Origin: Bombardia bombarda
Taxonomy: Eukaryota > Ascomycota > Sordariomycetes > Sordariales > Lasiosphaeriaceae
Reading direction: 5' to 3'
DNA length: 64,000 nt
Assembly: GCA_030512295.1 (NCBI GenBank)
Contig: JAULSR010000001.1
Span: 806,001 to 870,000, forward strand
Shown here: positions 46,204 to 57,447 of the stretch, piece by piece
Position numbering within the stretch: the first letter of the stretch is position 1
Layout of the letters: every line of letters starts with the position of its first letter
The notes under the pieces: generated by a model
Databases searched by the model: none
What the model was told of the DNA's origin: nothing
The model's input: the letters and a program-made list of their open reading frames with translations, nothing else
Position numbers and translations under genes: made by a program

Positions 46204-47773
46204 ACAGCCAACCGTGGCAAAGGCCGCCGGTATTTCTTGATCTTCACAAAACTTTCTGTGCGCACATGCATTTACTACCGGATGCACTCACACTCACTGA
46301 CGTTATCTCTCTTTTCGTCATTTCAATCAGTCTCTCAAAACTTCTCAACACTAATACTCACATATCATGCCGATTCATCCATTTAGGACTCGAGTCCATC
46401 AATCCCATCCGACGATGGCAAATACACACACCACTTTCCACAGGACTCTCAACCTTTGCGCATTGCAGCCACATCATCAAATGTTGGTTGATATCAAACC
46501 ATGTGGTCCACATGAGAGGATATAATAAGCATTCGATTAAAGAGAGTCAAGGGCAGGTACATCAATTTTGGCACAGCAAAGGCCAATCATCTCGTTATAA
46601 TCTTTGTCTAAGTAATTGTTGGAGGTATGGAAGAAATCTCTCGGGTTCTTCGTACTTTTTTTTTTCTTCTTGATCTTTTCTCGTCTTTTCGGATCAAGTT
46701 GACCAGTAGCCTCTCTACTGCGATATTCTGACGGGGGTACCACCTCTGCTACTTTTCTTTTGGAGTTGCGGGGACGGCTTTTATGCATTACGGCAGACAT
46801 GATCAAGATTAACGACTGGGGGTGTAAAAAGATACTTTCTCTTCTGGGCTGGATGGCTATTGTATTATGGGTTACTTGATTACATTACAGAATGGTATAC
46901 TTTGCTACACTATTATACTTGTTGTTTGAGAGCTAGTGAATATGGTGCCAAGATATGAATGAAAGGCGAACTTTTGCTGTCGTCAATGTGCACTTGTGTT
47001 TCCTGACGCTGACTGATCCTCGAGTGACCACTCCCTGGGGCTTAGGAGTACAAGATAATGTAGTTTGAAGTGTATACCTGGTGAAACGATGTTCAGTATA
47101 ATCCCTTCTGATATGTACAGTGCCTCTTTGCAACGAGGCGTCTCCAAGTTGCGCGCATACACACCCACATACACCTACTCGCTATATGAGATAAGACATA
47201 TAATCTGAAAAGGGAGTAGTTGCGTAACCGTTGCAGCCCCAACGACGAGATTGTTGGGAGAGACAAAATACGAAAAGTAGCACGAAACTCCACCGGTGTT
47301 TCACTCCTTACGATTTGTGGAGGGATGGATCAGTCCACTCAATTATTCGGGTATATATATGAGAATGATTCGCTCACATTTCCCTGTGCCACACCGACAT
47401 CGTGTTATACAGCTCCTGTCTCCTTAGGTACCAGAATAGTAGCTTTACAAAGTAACTAACACAATATGCAACATTATCATAGCTCGTCGTCGTTAAACCG
47501 TTCGCTTAGCCATCCATCCATATCATTCAACACCAAGAAACCAGAAAAAAGAAAACGGGGAACCGAAGATACGGAACAATGAGCAGAAAAAAGGAAACCG
47601 GAAACCGAAGACACAAAACAGAACAAGATCAAGTGAAATATCGGCCGCTGGGTAGATGAAAATAAACCTCCCGAAACTTTCAAAGAACCCTACAAAACTA
47701 AACAGAAATTTCCCATGGTATCAAATCACATTATCATTCCTCCATCCCTAAACTCAACCCAGCCCAACCCAGC
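46204..47773. other. Convergent 3' intergenic region
   Basis: Apart from the doubtful small frame at 46537-46797 I see no gene. Confidence 0.45.
46537..46797 (-). CDS. Possible small Lys-rich protein
   Basis: Open frame from ATG 46797 or 46806 reading MHKSRPRNSKRKVAEVVPP... to KRREKIKKKKK, then KNPRDFFHTSNNYLD, about 87-90 residues. The Lys run comes from an A-rich homopolymer that could be miscalled. An RS/K-rich start like this is compatible with a small nuclear protein, and it recalls the mini-genes at the left end in composition but not in intron position. No domain; could be chance. Confidence 0.25.
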   Translation of the reverse strand, partial: SAVMHKSRPRNSKRKVAEVVPPSEYRSREATGQLDPKRREKIKKKKKSTKNPRDFFHTSNNYLDKDYNEMIGLCCAKIDVPALDSL

Positions 47774-48816
47774 TCACCGACCCCTACTAACCTCAACACT
47801 ACTCCTCCTCCTGCTCCTCGTCCTCGTACTCGTCCTCGCATCATGCACATACTCATCATCGCTCGCCCCCTCCCCACTAGTATAGTAATCACCCGCCGCA
47901 CCGCCTTTCTTCCGTCCACCAGCCCCAGCCCCACCACTCATCATCACACCCCTACCCCTCTCAGGCCCTCCCCTCTCGCCATCCCTCCCAAACTTCCTCT
48001 CCCAGCTCTCCTGCTTCCCCTTCGTCTTCATCCTGCTCTTCTCAATCTGCTTCTCGATGGCATTCGCGCCCAGCCCGCCGACCGCCGCGCCGACAATCGT
48101 CGACAGCAGGGCGCCCTTGTCGTGGCTGTGGCTGTGGCTGTGACCGTAGCCGTTTTTGGAGGATGCAGCAGCCTCGCTTGCCTCGCGCGCGGCGAGCCCG
48201 CCGACGATGGCGCCCAGCACGCCGACGCCGAGCCCAGAGGTCGACTGGCTGAAGGTGGAGTGCAGCGCGTTTTTGGCTTTGCTCAGGGGGCTGCGGTCAC
48301 GGTCGCGGTTGCTGTGCTTGTTGCTTCTGGTGTCGCGGTCGCTCTCGTCGCCGCTGTCCCAGTCGCGGCCGCGGGAGCGATCGCGGCCCCTGTCTCTGTT
48401 TCGGGCGCGGCTGTCGCGCGGGCCTTGCTGGAGGTCGGCCGTGGGCGCGGGCATGGAGCGCGGACGGCCTCCGTGGGGTGGGACGTCGAGGGATGACGGC
48501 GGTGGGTAGAAGGGGGTGTGTTGTTCGTATTGGGGATGTTGGGGATTGTGGGGGGGAGAGGACACTGGGTAGGTGCCTGCTGGGGGGATGAGGAATGGAG
48601 GAGGAGGAGGGAGCGGGATGGCGCCTGAGGCGAAGGGGGGGGCGGAGGCGGAGGCGGCTGAGCCGCCGGAGAAATGGTAGTCGGGGGACCAGTCTCTGCC
48701 GTGGCTGTCTCGGCGCGGGGGGAGTTGCGGCGGCGGGAGGAGGGGTTGTTGTTGTTGTTGTTGTTGTCGTCGCGCCGGCGGGGGTAGTCGGATGAATCGT
48801 TGTAGAAGTGTGCCAT
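47774..48816 (-). CDS. Glycine-zipper protein with Arg/Asp-rich linker, one frameshift
   Basis: The start (48816) reads MAHFYNDSSDYPRRRDD, an Asn run, SSRRRNSP, then the frame shifts in a C6 run at about 48718-48723. Adding one C gives NSPPRRDSHGRDWSPDY and a total of 1044 bases, 347 residues. The downstream frame is Pro/Ser-rich, then has RDRGRDRSRGRDWD-type charged repeats, SPLSKAKNALHSTFSQS, and two glycine-zipper segments (GLGVGVLGAIVGGLAARE and STIVGAAVGGLGANAIE) separated by a His/Ser repeat (HSHSHSHDKG). It ends in an Arg/Ser tail. Such proteins are common in filamentous fungi and uncharacterised; the paired glycine-zipper helices suggest membrane association or oligomerisation. No signal peptide. 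Confidence 0.7.
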
Positions 48817-50989
48817 GTTTTAGGGTTTTGTTGGTGGATGTTGTGATGTGGTGTTTTGTTTTTGGGTGATATTTTGTGTCCTCTGTTATGAGAAGGAAAC
48901 CAGAAAAAGGATCAAGAAAAGGATATTGTCCCAGTTGGGATTATAAGATATATATCACACCAAGCACACCGAGGCCGAGTGAAGACTCGCGCGATGGCGG
49001 GGGGAATACCGGCGTCTGTGGTGGAAGATTACACAATCACCTCGGTAGGTGTGTGATTGGGCAGCTTGCAATGATTTACTCCTCCTCCGGCTCGATGACT
49101 CGATGGGAGACGTGAGTAAGGCGATATAAGCCCAGCACACGTACTTTGTCTTTCTCTCACGCTCTCTCACAACTGGATTTAGCGCAAGAGACACGAGATG
49201 ATCGGTAGTAGCGACTGCGGTGTAATGTGATCATCCGCCCTCTCTTCTCTCTCTCTCTCTCGTGTCGCGAACGGGAACAAGGGGTGGGATGGCGGGGGCT
49301 TGGTTGTTATATAGTGTCGTCGAAAGAGACTAATTGGCCTGTATGGGGAGCTTGGGGTGTAAGCTCCGCCACTGTGTCGGTGAAGCGAAGCAACCCGATG
49401 GAAGGTGGATTGAGACGAGGAGGCAAGCGGAGTTAAGGAAGCTCGGTAGTGTGTTGTAGAGTTATGGGCAGTTGATCAGTCGAGCAGTGTGAAGCGCAAG
49501 CAATATATAGAAACTGTGTTTGCTGTCTGCGCAAGATAAACAAAAAGGTGGTCGAGATGGAGGGAGCCCACTATCTTGTTTGGCATTCTTTCATCCATCC
49601 CTTGCTTGCTTTTCCCCATCTCATCACCTACATATCAATCACTACCCTTATTAGGTACCTTGTCTTCACCTGTGTAAAAGACGTGGGGCAAGGTGCACGC
49701 CGCACGCCCGGGCGGTAGCTGCTGCTGCTGCTGTTGCCGTCTCCAACATGCACGGCGCCTTCCTTGGATGTGCTTAAGGGTGGGTGGGAGCGGGGTGGCG
49801 ATGATGTCACTGGCCAATCTAATCCCCAGGCTCGACAAGGGTTTCTACAGAACCGAAAGTGCGACCCTGAGAATGAAAGCCCTGCTCCTTCCCTTCTTCC
49901 TGCTCTTAAAATGCCCTTCGCCGCGCTTTCCGCATTCCCGTCTTTTTTGATGCTAGGATTTTCGATGCCAGTCCGCCTGACCTAGGTAGATGAAGGGGGT
50001 TTATCTGATGGAGGGTGGTGTCAGTGTGTGTGTGTGTGTGTGTTCTCTCAGAAGCTGTGATACTATAGGCTAGGGTTTGGAAGATCCGTCGGACAATTGG
50101 TTGCACGTTTCATAGTATTTTGAACCGTGTAACCAACCCTCTTGGTCGGAATATTGGTAGTTAGGCAGCCTGCGTATATACTGAGCTGCAGTCATAATCA
50201 TGCGGTAGTGCGTCTGTCATCGTCGAAACAGATGGTGTCGTCGATTTGTTTATCTTGATATGAGGGAGGTGATTAGATTGAAAAACGAGTAAGATAACTG
50301 GTTGCCTGGTTTGAACAGCTTCATGAAAGTATTCACCGCATTTCCAAGGTGGGTTAGAGGTAGTTTGTCTACCTACATCAGCCGCTGTCAAAGCACCTCC
50401 CCAAACACCGACATGCATTTCTCTCCACAAGAGAAGCCCGAGATACTCCAGATCCAGATCGGACTCACCTTGCAGGGCCGCCTCGCAAGGCTGGGTAGGC
50501 TACCCGATGTAAGATAAGATGCCAAGTAGGTATGTGGTCGGCGATTAACTCTGATTTCGATACAGTTTGATTCAGCAAGGCTGTCTGATATTGTTACACG
50601 GCGGTGTATACTGACGCGTACTCTAAATAGTCTCGCCAAAGTTTGCCTTTTCACAACACAACTCAGAGCCTCGACTTACCCCATGTTTGCTTGCCTTGCC
50701 TATTATCTATGACAGGAACAAAACAATGGAAGGTCCAAGGCATTAAGCATTAAATTATATATACAGATCATACGTATACTACAAATTATACACGGTATTA
50801 CCCCCTGTCTGCCCATCAAGGTGCCCGGGTAAGCCAACAGGGATCTGGCAATGTTAGTCGGGCGAGGTGAAGTAAACAGTTGAGGCCATCCTGTCGAACC
50901 ACCTGACCTCACCTCATGATATAAACAAACGAAAAACACCAAAAGACCAATAACAACAACACTTATTCCAAAACTCCCCATCCATTACA
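48817..50989. other. Gene-free 2.2 kb stretch
   Basis: Upstream of the glycine-zipper gene and 3' of the Dlt1 gene. Holds (CT)n at about 49242-49261 and (GT)n at about 50024-50041. Overlapping frames at 49628-49950 look like chance. No gene seen. Confidence 0.5.
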
Positions 50990-52844
50990 TCAAATACTCT
51001 GCGGATGCATCAACACATACGGCAACCCACTGCCAGCCTCCTCACTCCCGACGGCAAGCCTAATCACCGACCCCCCACTCCCACTCGCCAAAGAGGAGCC
51101 CACCCCCGACCTGACACTCGACCGCAAACTCGCGTTCGACGCCCGACTGCCTAGCTTAAACGGGGGCAGCCTCATCTGCGGCGACGACGGCCCAAAGCTA
51201 GTATTATCCCCACTCGGAAACCTCACTCCATCCTGACCCCCCTGCCGCTGCTGCTGCTGCCACTCTGACGAAGACAGCCGCCCCGTGTGCCTACTCTTGG
51301 GCGTCGTCGGCGCCGTCCTATACTGCCACGAGGTCGTGTTTGCTGACGAGTTGCGCGGTATCATTCCCGGCCGTAGCTGCTGTTGCTGTTGGTAGTTTCT
51401 GGTACTTGCCCCCTCCTCCACCTCCTCACTCGACCGCGTCGACACATTCCTCGACCTCGACGGAAGCCGCAACATACTACCAGAACTACCCCTCGGGCTG
51501 ATCTGGCTGTGATTGTCCCCTGGCATACCCATATTCATAGTCGACCCCGCCGACGACGGACTCGTCCCCCTCGGCGCGTCATTATCGATATCACTCTCCG
51601 ATAGCGGCTGCCGCCCATCATCACGACGAGAGCGAGACGAGTACCCATCACCATCATCGTAGCTCTCATCATCATCATCATCATCATCATCCGCCCCACC
51701 ATCAGCAGCAAACCGCTCCAGCACCTCCTCGCTAAGCGGCTGCATGCTCCGCAGCACCTCTGCAAACAAATGCATCAGCTCCCTGAAATCGGCCTCGCTG
51801 ATCGGCCTGGCCGAGTACCTCGCGTACTCGTACCTAGCGATGAAATCCGCCACCACAGCCTTACTGCTTCCCCCCTCCTCCTCCTCCTCCTCTTGATCCG
51901 GAACCAACACCGCCAGCGCCGCCAGATGCCCCAGATACTCCCGCAGCCCCATCACGTCCAACCGCTGCAGCAGCCCCACCGCCTCGGGGTCTAGCATCGG
52001 CTGTTGCTGTTGCCCGCCAGAAGCCTCTGGATCACCAACAGCAGAAACAGGCGCCAGCGTCAGCGCCTTGGCCTCAATCAGATTCGGCAGCTCCGAAATG
52101 ACCGTGTCGTACTGGAGGTTCGGCAGGTCCGCCGAGAGCGGCGACGCCCACCCGGGGTGCTCAATGTTGCCCCAGACGGCGGCGGCGGGCTGTTGCGGGA
52201 TCTCGACCACCACGATCCCGTCGTCGTCGTTGTTGTGGCCTTGCCCGCCGCTCTGGTAGGTTCGCGTGACGACGTTAGCCCCCGCAGCGGCGGACGCAGC
52301 AGGGTTCTTTCGGCGTTTGGGCAACCAGAGCGTTCTGGGTTTCTTTCCTGCTTTTCCTCCCTTCTCCCCTGTAGTATTATCATCCACCTCTTCCCCTCCC
52401 CCTCCCCCTCCCCCTCCCCCTCCCCCTCCCCTCCCCCTCCCCCTCCCCCTCCCCCTCCCCTCCTCCTCCCTGATTCTGGCCCTGCTGCTGCTGCACGGCA
52501 GGAACCCTCGGCCGCGCCTCAAACGCAATCGCCGCGCTCCTGCTCAGGCCCGCGACTATCATCTCCCTGACGTCGGCCCGGACGTCGCCCTTGTCCACGA
52601 TGGGGATGCTCTGCTTGGGGATGGACGCGAGCACGGAGCGGCCGAGGTAGAGGCGGGTGGCGTAGATGAAGGCGACGAGCAGGATGGTGACGAGGTAGGT
52701 GATGGAGATGACGAGGATGTTGTAGCTCTGGCGGCGCTCGACCGCCTGCCGCAGGAGGTCGCCCGGGGTCACAAGGAGGAAGGCGAGCAGGACGAGGTAG
52801 AGGAGGTAGTAGATTAGGTTGTAGAGGATGCGGAAGATGGACAT
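50990..52844 (-). CDS. dlt1: Dlt1 (defect at low temperature protein 1), frame broken in a G-rich hexamer repeat
   Basis: The N-terminal half (from ATG 52844) has two transmembrane segments (YNLIYYLLYLVLLAFLLV and ISITYLVTILLVAFIYA) joined by TPGDLLRQAVERRQSYN, then YLGRSVLASIPKQSIPIVDKGDVR and MIVAGLSRSAAIAFEARP, the conserved core of the fungal Dlt1 family. The frame then enters a (GGGGGA)n tract (52386-52466) with irregular 5-base units and stops; the rest of the protein continues in another frame from EEVDDNTTGEKGGK to a C-terminus ending LMHPQSI. Two missing G (or one extra) restores 1857 bases, 618 residues. The distal part is Ser-rich and acidic (Asp run at about 51668-51693). An integral membrane protein; in yeast its loss gives cold sensitivity, molecular role unknown. 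Confidence 0.85.
52386..52466. repeat. (GGGGGA)n coding hexamer microsatellite (minus strand)
   Basis: About twelve CCCCCT units on the plus strand, with 5-base units CCCCT at both ends and in the middle. It disrupts the Dlt1 frame. Confidence 0.85.
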
Positions 52845-53664
52845 GTTGGCGTTGGGTTTGTTGTGATTAAGGTAGCTGAGTGGGTACTGTACTATGGCTA
52901 CCTGTTTATGTTATTATTATTGATGATGTCTCCTCGAGCTGGGACAGGGACAGCGACTGCGACAGCGACTGCGACTGCGACACGCGACACAAGAAAGTCG
53001 TCGGCCGTCGGGGAGTGTCATGTTGCCGTAACAGAGGTAGGCGCTTCCTTTCTGTTAGATTGGAGCAAAAGAGCGAGAGGGAGTGTGGTGGTTGTTGTTG
53101 CCAAAGTTGGCTGGCCGTTGAGGTGGCTTGTTTGTTGGCGGCCGCTTGGACATTGAGTTTGGTTGGCGAGCTTATTTCGGGTCGGTAGCTTGCGGAAGCT
53201 ACAACGGGCGAGAGATGAGCTCCCCCCTGTTCCGATGATTTGCCGCGATTTCCCAGGTTATTTGTTGCTGACCTAGCCCAAACATTGGCAGCCGCCAGCC
53301 CCCTGTCCCGTTGTTAACCGCTATCGAGCCGCTGCCTCAGGGGTTACTCCTTCACACACTCACCACAACAATGCGAATGTCATCGTACGACAATCTTATA
53401 GAGACAGGTTTATACATATAATTACCCTTCATGTATCGATCGTTATGCCAACGTCCATATATATATAATCACGCTTTTATTCATTTTTGTTATTTCCCAC
53501 CACACCAAACTCCATCCACGCCCCCCTATTCTACCAATCAACCCATGACGGCAGAGCTAGGTAAGAAGTCGTGTCCCTATAATTCACCATGTGTAGTTTC
53601 TTCCCACCTAACAATGCATTCTCTTTCTCATCCCTCATCCCCCATCTACCCCCCACCCCCTCAA
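52845..53664. other. Intergenic region upstream of dlt1, downstream of ndc1
   Basis: Contains a GCGACT-type hexamer repeat at about 52948-52988, 105-145 bases upstream of the dlt1 start. No gene seen. Confidence 0.5.
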
Positions 53665-55717
53665 CTACCTCCCCCCCAGCCCAACCTCACTCATCAACGG
53701 CCCCCTCTGCACCACCTCCTTTCCCACCCTCTCCACCCCCGCCGCCTCCCTCGCCAACCGCATATCCGTCAACGTCAGCCTCAAATCCCGCGCATACGGC
53801 CCAAACGCTTCCACCACGCTCGCAAGCGTCTCCCTCAGCGTCTCCAAAATCACCTCCACCTCGGGACACTCCCGCTTGCTATCCACATCAGTCCAGTGCG
53901 TGCCCAGCGTGTCCTTGAAAGTCTCCAGCTTCCTCGTCGCCGTCGTCAGCGTCCTGATGATCGCCGCAATGTCCCGCTGCACATTCCCGTACTTGTCTTC
54001 AGCCAGACTGTGCACGGCCAGCTGGCCGAGCGCAAAGGCCGCGTTCATAATGATGCTCGCCTCGCCGTAGGGCGTGCCCAGGACGCAGATGGTCAGCCGC
54101 CTGTTGTACTCGTGCCTGAATGGCCAGCCGAAGGGGTACTTGACCACCCAAAGCGCCAGGTCCTGCAGCAGGCCCTGCGGGTCGTCGGACCCGGTGACCT
54201 CCTTCTGCGCGCTAAGCAGCTGCTGCTTCGTCGTCGTGAGGGCCTTCTTGGCGATGGGGCTGAGCTGGGACTTTTGGCCCGGCGCGGTGACGACCTGGCT
54301 GAGGCCCTTCTCGACCTCGGCGCGGAAGCTCTTCTTGGGCGGGGTGCGGATGAAGATGGGCTCGTCCGAGGGGGGCGCCGTCGTGCGCTGCTTGGGCGCG
54401 AGGGTTGCCACGGCTGGCGGGGCGGCAGGCTGGGCCGGCTTGCCGAACGAGTCGATGCGCGACTCCATGTCTTTTAGGACTTTTAGGCAGATGGTGTAGA
54501 CGTGCGACCACATGGGGCCGTCCTTGCGGTCGATGTCTTCGTAGATGGCCTTGCGGCGGTCGGGGAAGTCGCGCGCGATGAAGGCGAGTTCCCATAGTGC
54601 GAAACCCTTTTGATTTATTAGCTCTCTGCCCTATATCGTGGAGTAATGAAGTGGAGAACAAACTTGTATGGGGAGCTTCTTGCTCTTCAGCCCATTAAGC
54701 AGACTCCCATTGGGATCCCTCGAGTCGTTCGTCAGTGGTTTCCCATCCTTCAACGGCTCCTTGGCCAAGAGGATGGAAAAGGCCGTGTTGGCTGCCGACC
54801 ACAGGAGCAACAGCAGCAAGCTCGCGGTGAAGCAGCGCACGATGCTCCATAGCGAAAAGGGCAGCGACACGGGCAGCATGTTGGTCCTGGGCAGGTTATA
54901 GATGGGCCGCAGGAAGAATACCATGACGCGCCACACGATGGAGCGCAAAAAGAAGGGATAGACAATCCCGCTCACCGCCAGCGCGTAGAGCGCCCTGTTG
55001 AAGGCGGTCATCGCAAGCGGCTTGATAATGCTCCAGAGCTTTGCGTAGATCGGTACCTTATCCTCCGCCTCGCCTGCTCCTCCCCCGGTGCCATTCTTCT
55101 TGGCCTTGACGACGCCCAGCGACAGCCTGTCGACATCGTTAGACAGGTGGGTCCAGGCCTGCACGAGGCCGAGGATGAGGATGTGGGCGGTGAAGTAGAT
55201 GGCCTTCTCGTTGAGGCGGGCGCGGTCGGGCGCAAAGTAGGTGATCCACTCGAGGCCGGCCTCCTTGGGCAGGGACCACAGGTAGAGCTGGCTGAAGATG
55301 TAGGCCGAGACGGTGTAGGAGACGGCCGTCTCGGCCGTCTGGAACTGCAGCGCGTGCTTGGCGAAGTTGGCAAAGGCCGAGTCGGCGGTGCGCAGGCCGA
55401 CGTGGTACTGCGAGATGCGCAGGATGATGATGATGAGGCCGCAGACGAGGAGCAAGACGGCGCGCACGCCCGTGGGGCCGAGGGGGAACCAGGTCCAGAA
55501 GACTGTGGAAGAGGAGGAACAAGCTCCTGTCAGTGTGCGTTTTGGGCGGTAGGTTTATTTGGAAATGACAGTGCTCACAAGAGTCCCAACTACTCAAATA
55601 GACGGCCTGGATGTATACAATGGCGATTAGAAAGAGGACGGTAGAGATAAAGCGGCGTTGCAGCGCCGGTTGGAGGAGGTCCTTATACGGGGACCTTCTG
55701 ACTGTTGTCGGCGCCAT
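53665..55717 (-). CDS. ndc1: Nucleoporin Ndc1, transmembrane nuclear pore / spindle pole body protein
   Basis: Three exons: 55717-55579, 55502-54664, 54606-53665; 639 residues, phases consistent. Donors GTGAGC and GTTTGT; acceptors CCACAG and AAAAG. The N-terminal about 320 residues contain six hydrophobic membrane segments (first LFLIAIVYIQAVYL; then VRAVLLLVCGLIIIILRI, and others), as in Ndc1. The soluble C-terminal half begins GFALWELAFIARDFPDRRKAIYEDID, a conserved Ndc1 motif, then a Pro/Thr-rich linker and a helical domain (GLLQDLALWVVKYPFGWPF, TPYGEASIIMNAAFALGQL). It anchors the nuclear pore in the pore membrane and helps insert the spindle pole body. Shares a 478-base divergent upstream region with the Qa-SNARE gene. 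Confidence 0.9.
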
Positions 55718-56195
55718 GTTCGCTGGGCATGGTGGTTGGCCGACCTAGTATCTTTTTGTTGTGTCGATTTCGTAGTGGTGTTACTGCTAAAAAAGAAGTG
55801 GTGGTGTCCCGCAGCCACGCACTTGGACAGAGCTCCATCCATCCCAACCATTCAATGCCTGTCGCAACGGGAGACGCGACAGACCCCTGTCCCTTAAACA
55901 GAATCATGCTAGTGCAGTGTGGGGCTTCAGTTGGAGTCAGCTGATTGGCTGTTGTCTCCAATTACGTCTGTTCTGCCCGGCGGGCAAGGCCAACCCTGAA
56001 CCTCCAACTTCTGAACCAGGGTCCCGCTCGGCGATTCGTCACCCTCGCTCCTCCGATAAGCACGCAGACAGGCAGACCATCAATCCAACACACGTCAACC
56101 CCAATAAACAACCAACCAGTCGCTCCCTCATCATTGCTTTTGGCACTTAGCGTCGCATAAAAATCACAAAAAATCGAAAGAAACAGACATCCGCC
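55718..56195. promoter_or_regulatory. Divergent promoter region, ndc1 / Qa-SNARE
   Basis: 478 bases between two divergent start codons; both promoters must lie here. I see no clear TATA box. Confidence 0.5.
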
Positions 56196-57090
56196 ATGTC
56201 CTTCGACCAGCTCTCCTCCCTCGAGGCGGGCAACAACCGCCGCTCCGGCGGTGGCTCTTCAGCAGTCACAGGCGGCTATAGCGACGACCCCGAGTTCCAG
56301 CGGCTCTCGCAGGACCTCATGAACCAGCTCTTCAGGCTCAACGGCAACAACGCCCGGCTGGGCGGCGAGGTCGGCCACCTGGGCACGCGGCGCGACACCC
56401 CCGGGTGCGCGAGCGCGTGCACGAGCTGCTCGAGGAGTCGCGCGCCGTCTTCAAGGACGTGGGCGAGGGCGTCAAGCGGGTGCAGACGTGGGAGGACGTT
56501 ACTGTTAGTCTCTCCCCTCTGATACATATAAGGCATATGATTTGCTAACTTGGCAACAACAGCCCACCCAAAAATACATGCAACAAAAACTCTCCCGCGA
56601 GTTCCAGACCTCGCTCTCCGAGTTCCAATCCCTCCAGCGCCAGGCCCTCGAGAAGCAAAAAGCCTCCGTCACCGCCGCCCGCCACGCCATCGACGCAGAC
56701 TCCCCGCTCAGCTCCCCCCAGCTCCTGTCCCAATCACAAGAGCAGCAGCAGCAACAACAAGAGCTCGCGCGGCTCGCCCCGCAGGACGAGGTCGACTTCC
56801 AGGACGCGCTCATCATCGAGCGCGAGGAGGAGATCCGCAATATTGAGCAGGGCGTCGGCGACCTCAACGTGCTCTTCCAGCAGGTGGCGCAGATCGTGAC
56901 GGAGCAGGGCGATGTGTTGGATACGATTGCGAACAATGTGGAGAATGTGCGGGATGATACGCGGGGCGCGGACCGGGAGCTGAGGAGCGCGGCGCGGTAC
57001 CAGAAGAATGCGAGGAGCAAGGCGTGTTGTTTGTTGTTGATTTTGGCGGTGATTTTGACGATTGTGATTTTGGCTATTGTTTTGGGGTAG
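56196..57090 (+). CDS. Qa-SNARE (syntaxin), Pep12/Vam3-like, one frameshift
   Basis: Two exons: 56196-56503 and 56563-57090. The intron 56504-56562 has GTTAGT, TGCTAAC and ACAG. In exon 1 the frame breaks at a C5 run (about 56397-56401): with one more C it reads DTPRVRERVHELLEESRAVFKDV...WEDVT and joins PTQKYMQQKLSREFQ. The restored total is 837 bases, 278 residues. Layout: Habc-type N-terminal helices, Gln-rich linker, SNARE motif (IIEREEEIRNIEQGVGDLN ... QQVAQIVTEQGDVLD, with the central Gln), short basic stretch, C-terminal membrane anchor (LLLILAVILTIVILAIVLG). WEDVTPTQKYMQQKL and the short form match endosomal/vacuolar syntaxins. It mediates fusion at the prevacuolar compartment or vacuole; Pep12 versus Vam3 cannot be decided here. 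Confidence 0.85.
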
Positions 57091-57447
57091 GCGGTATGCA
57101 GGAGGTAAAGGGGGTGGATGAGGGATGAGAATGAATGCGGGTGAAGGGTTTGTCCGGACTGACAGATATTGCGGTCAGAATGGCTCTAATTGTTGGGATG
57201 GAAAGGGATTGCACAGAACAGAGGATACGGCTGTGGGCTGCGTGTGTATATGTGTAATTGCTATGATGTTACAATGAAGGACGAGGAGGAAGACGGCGTT
57301 CAAAGGAGTTTTTTCCCCTTTCATCAGGCTTTCTATACACTTTTATATTCATTCATTTTTATTCCTTTTGTTCGACATCATCATTCCGTGTGGCTTTTTG
57401 TACAATGCTGTACATAATTCAACATACATCTATCTCATCGTGTAGTC
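57091..57447. other. Convergent 3' region, Qa-SNARE / cox18
   Basis: 357 bases between two stop codons; T-rich part near 57310-57370. No gene seen. Confidence 0.6.

Noticed and set aside
53431..54477. 348-codon plus-strand frame opposite ndc1
   Set aside because: His/Pro/Arg-rich antisense shadow of the supported ndc1 exon 3.
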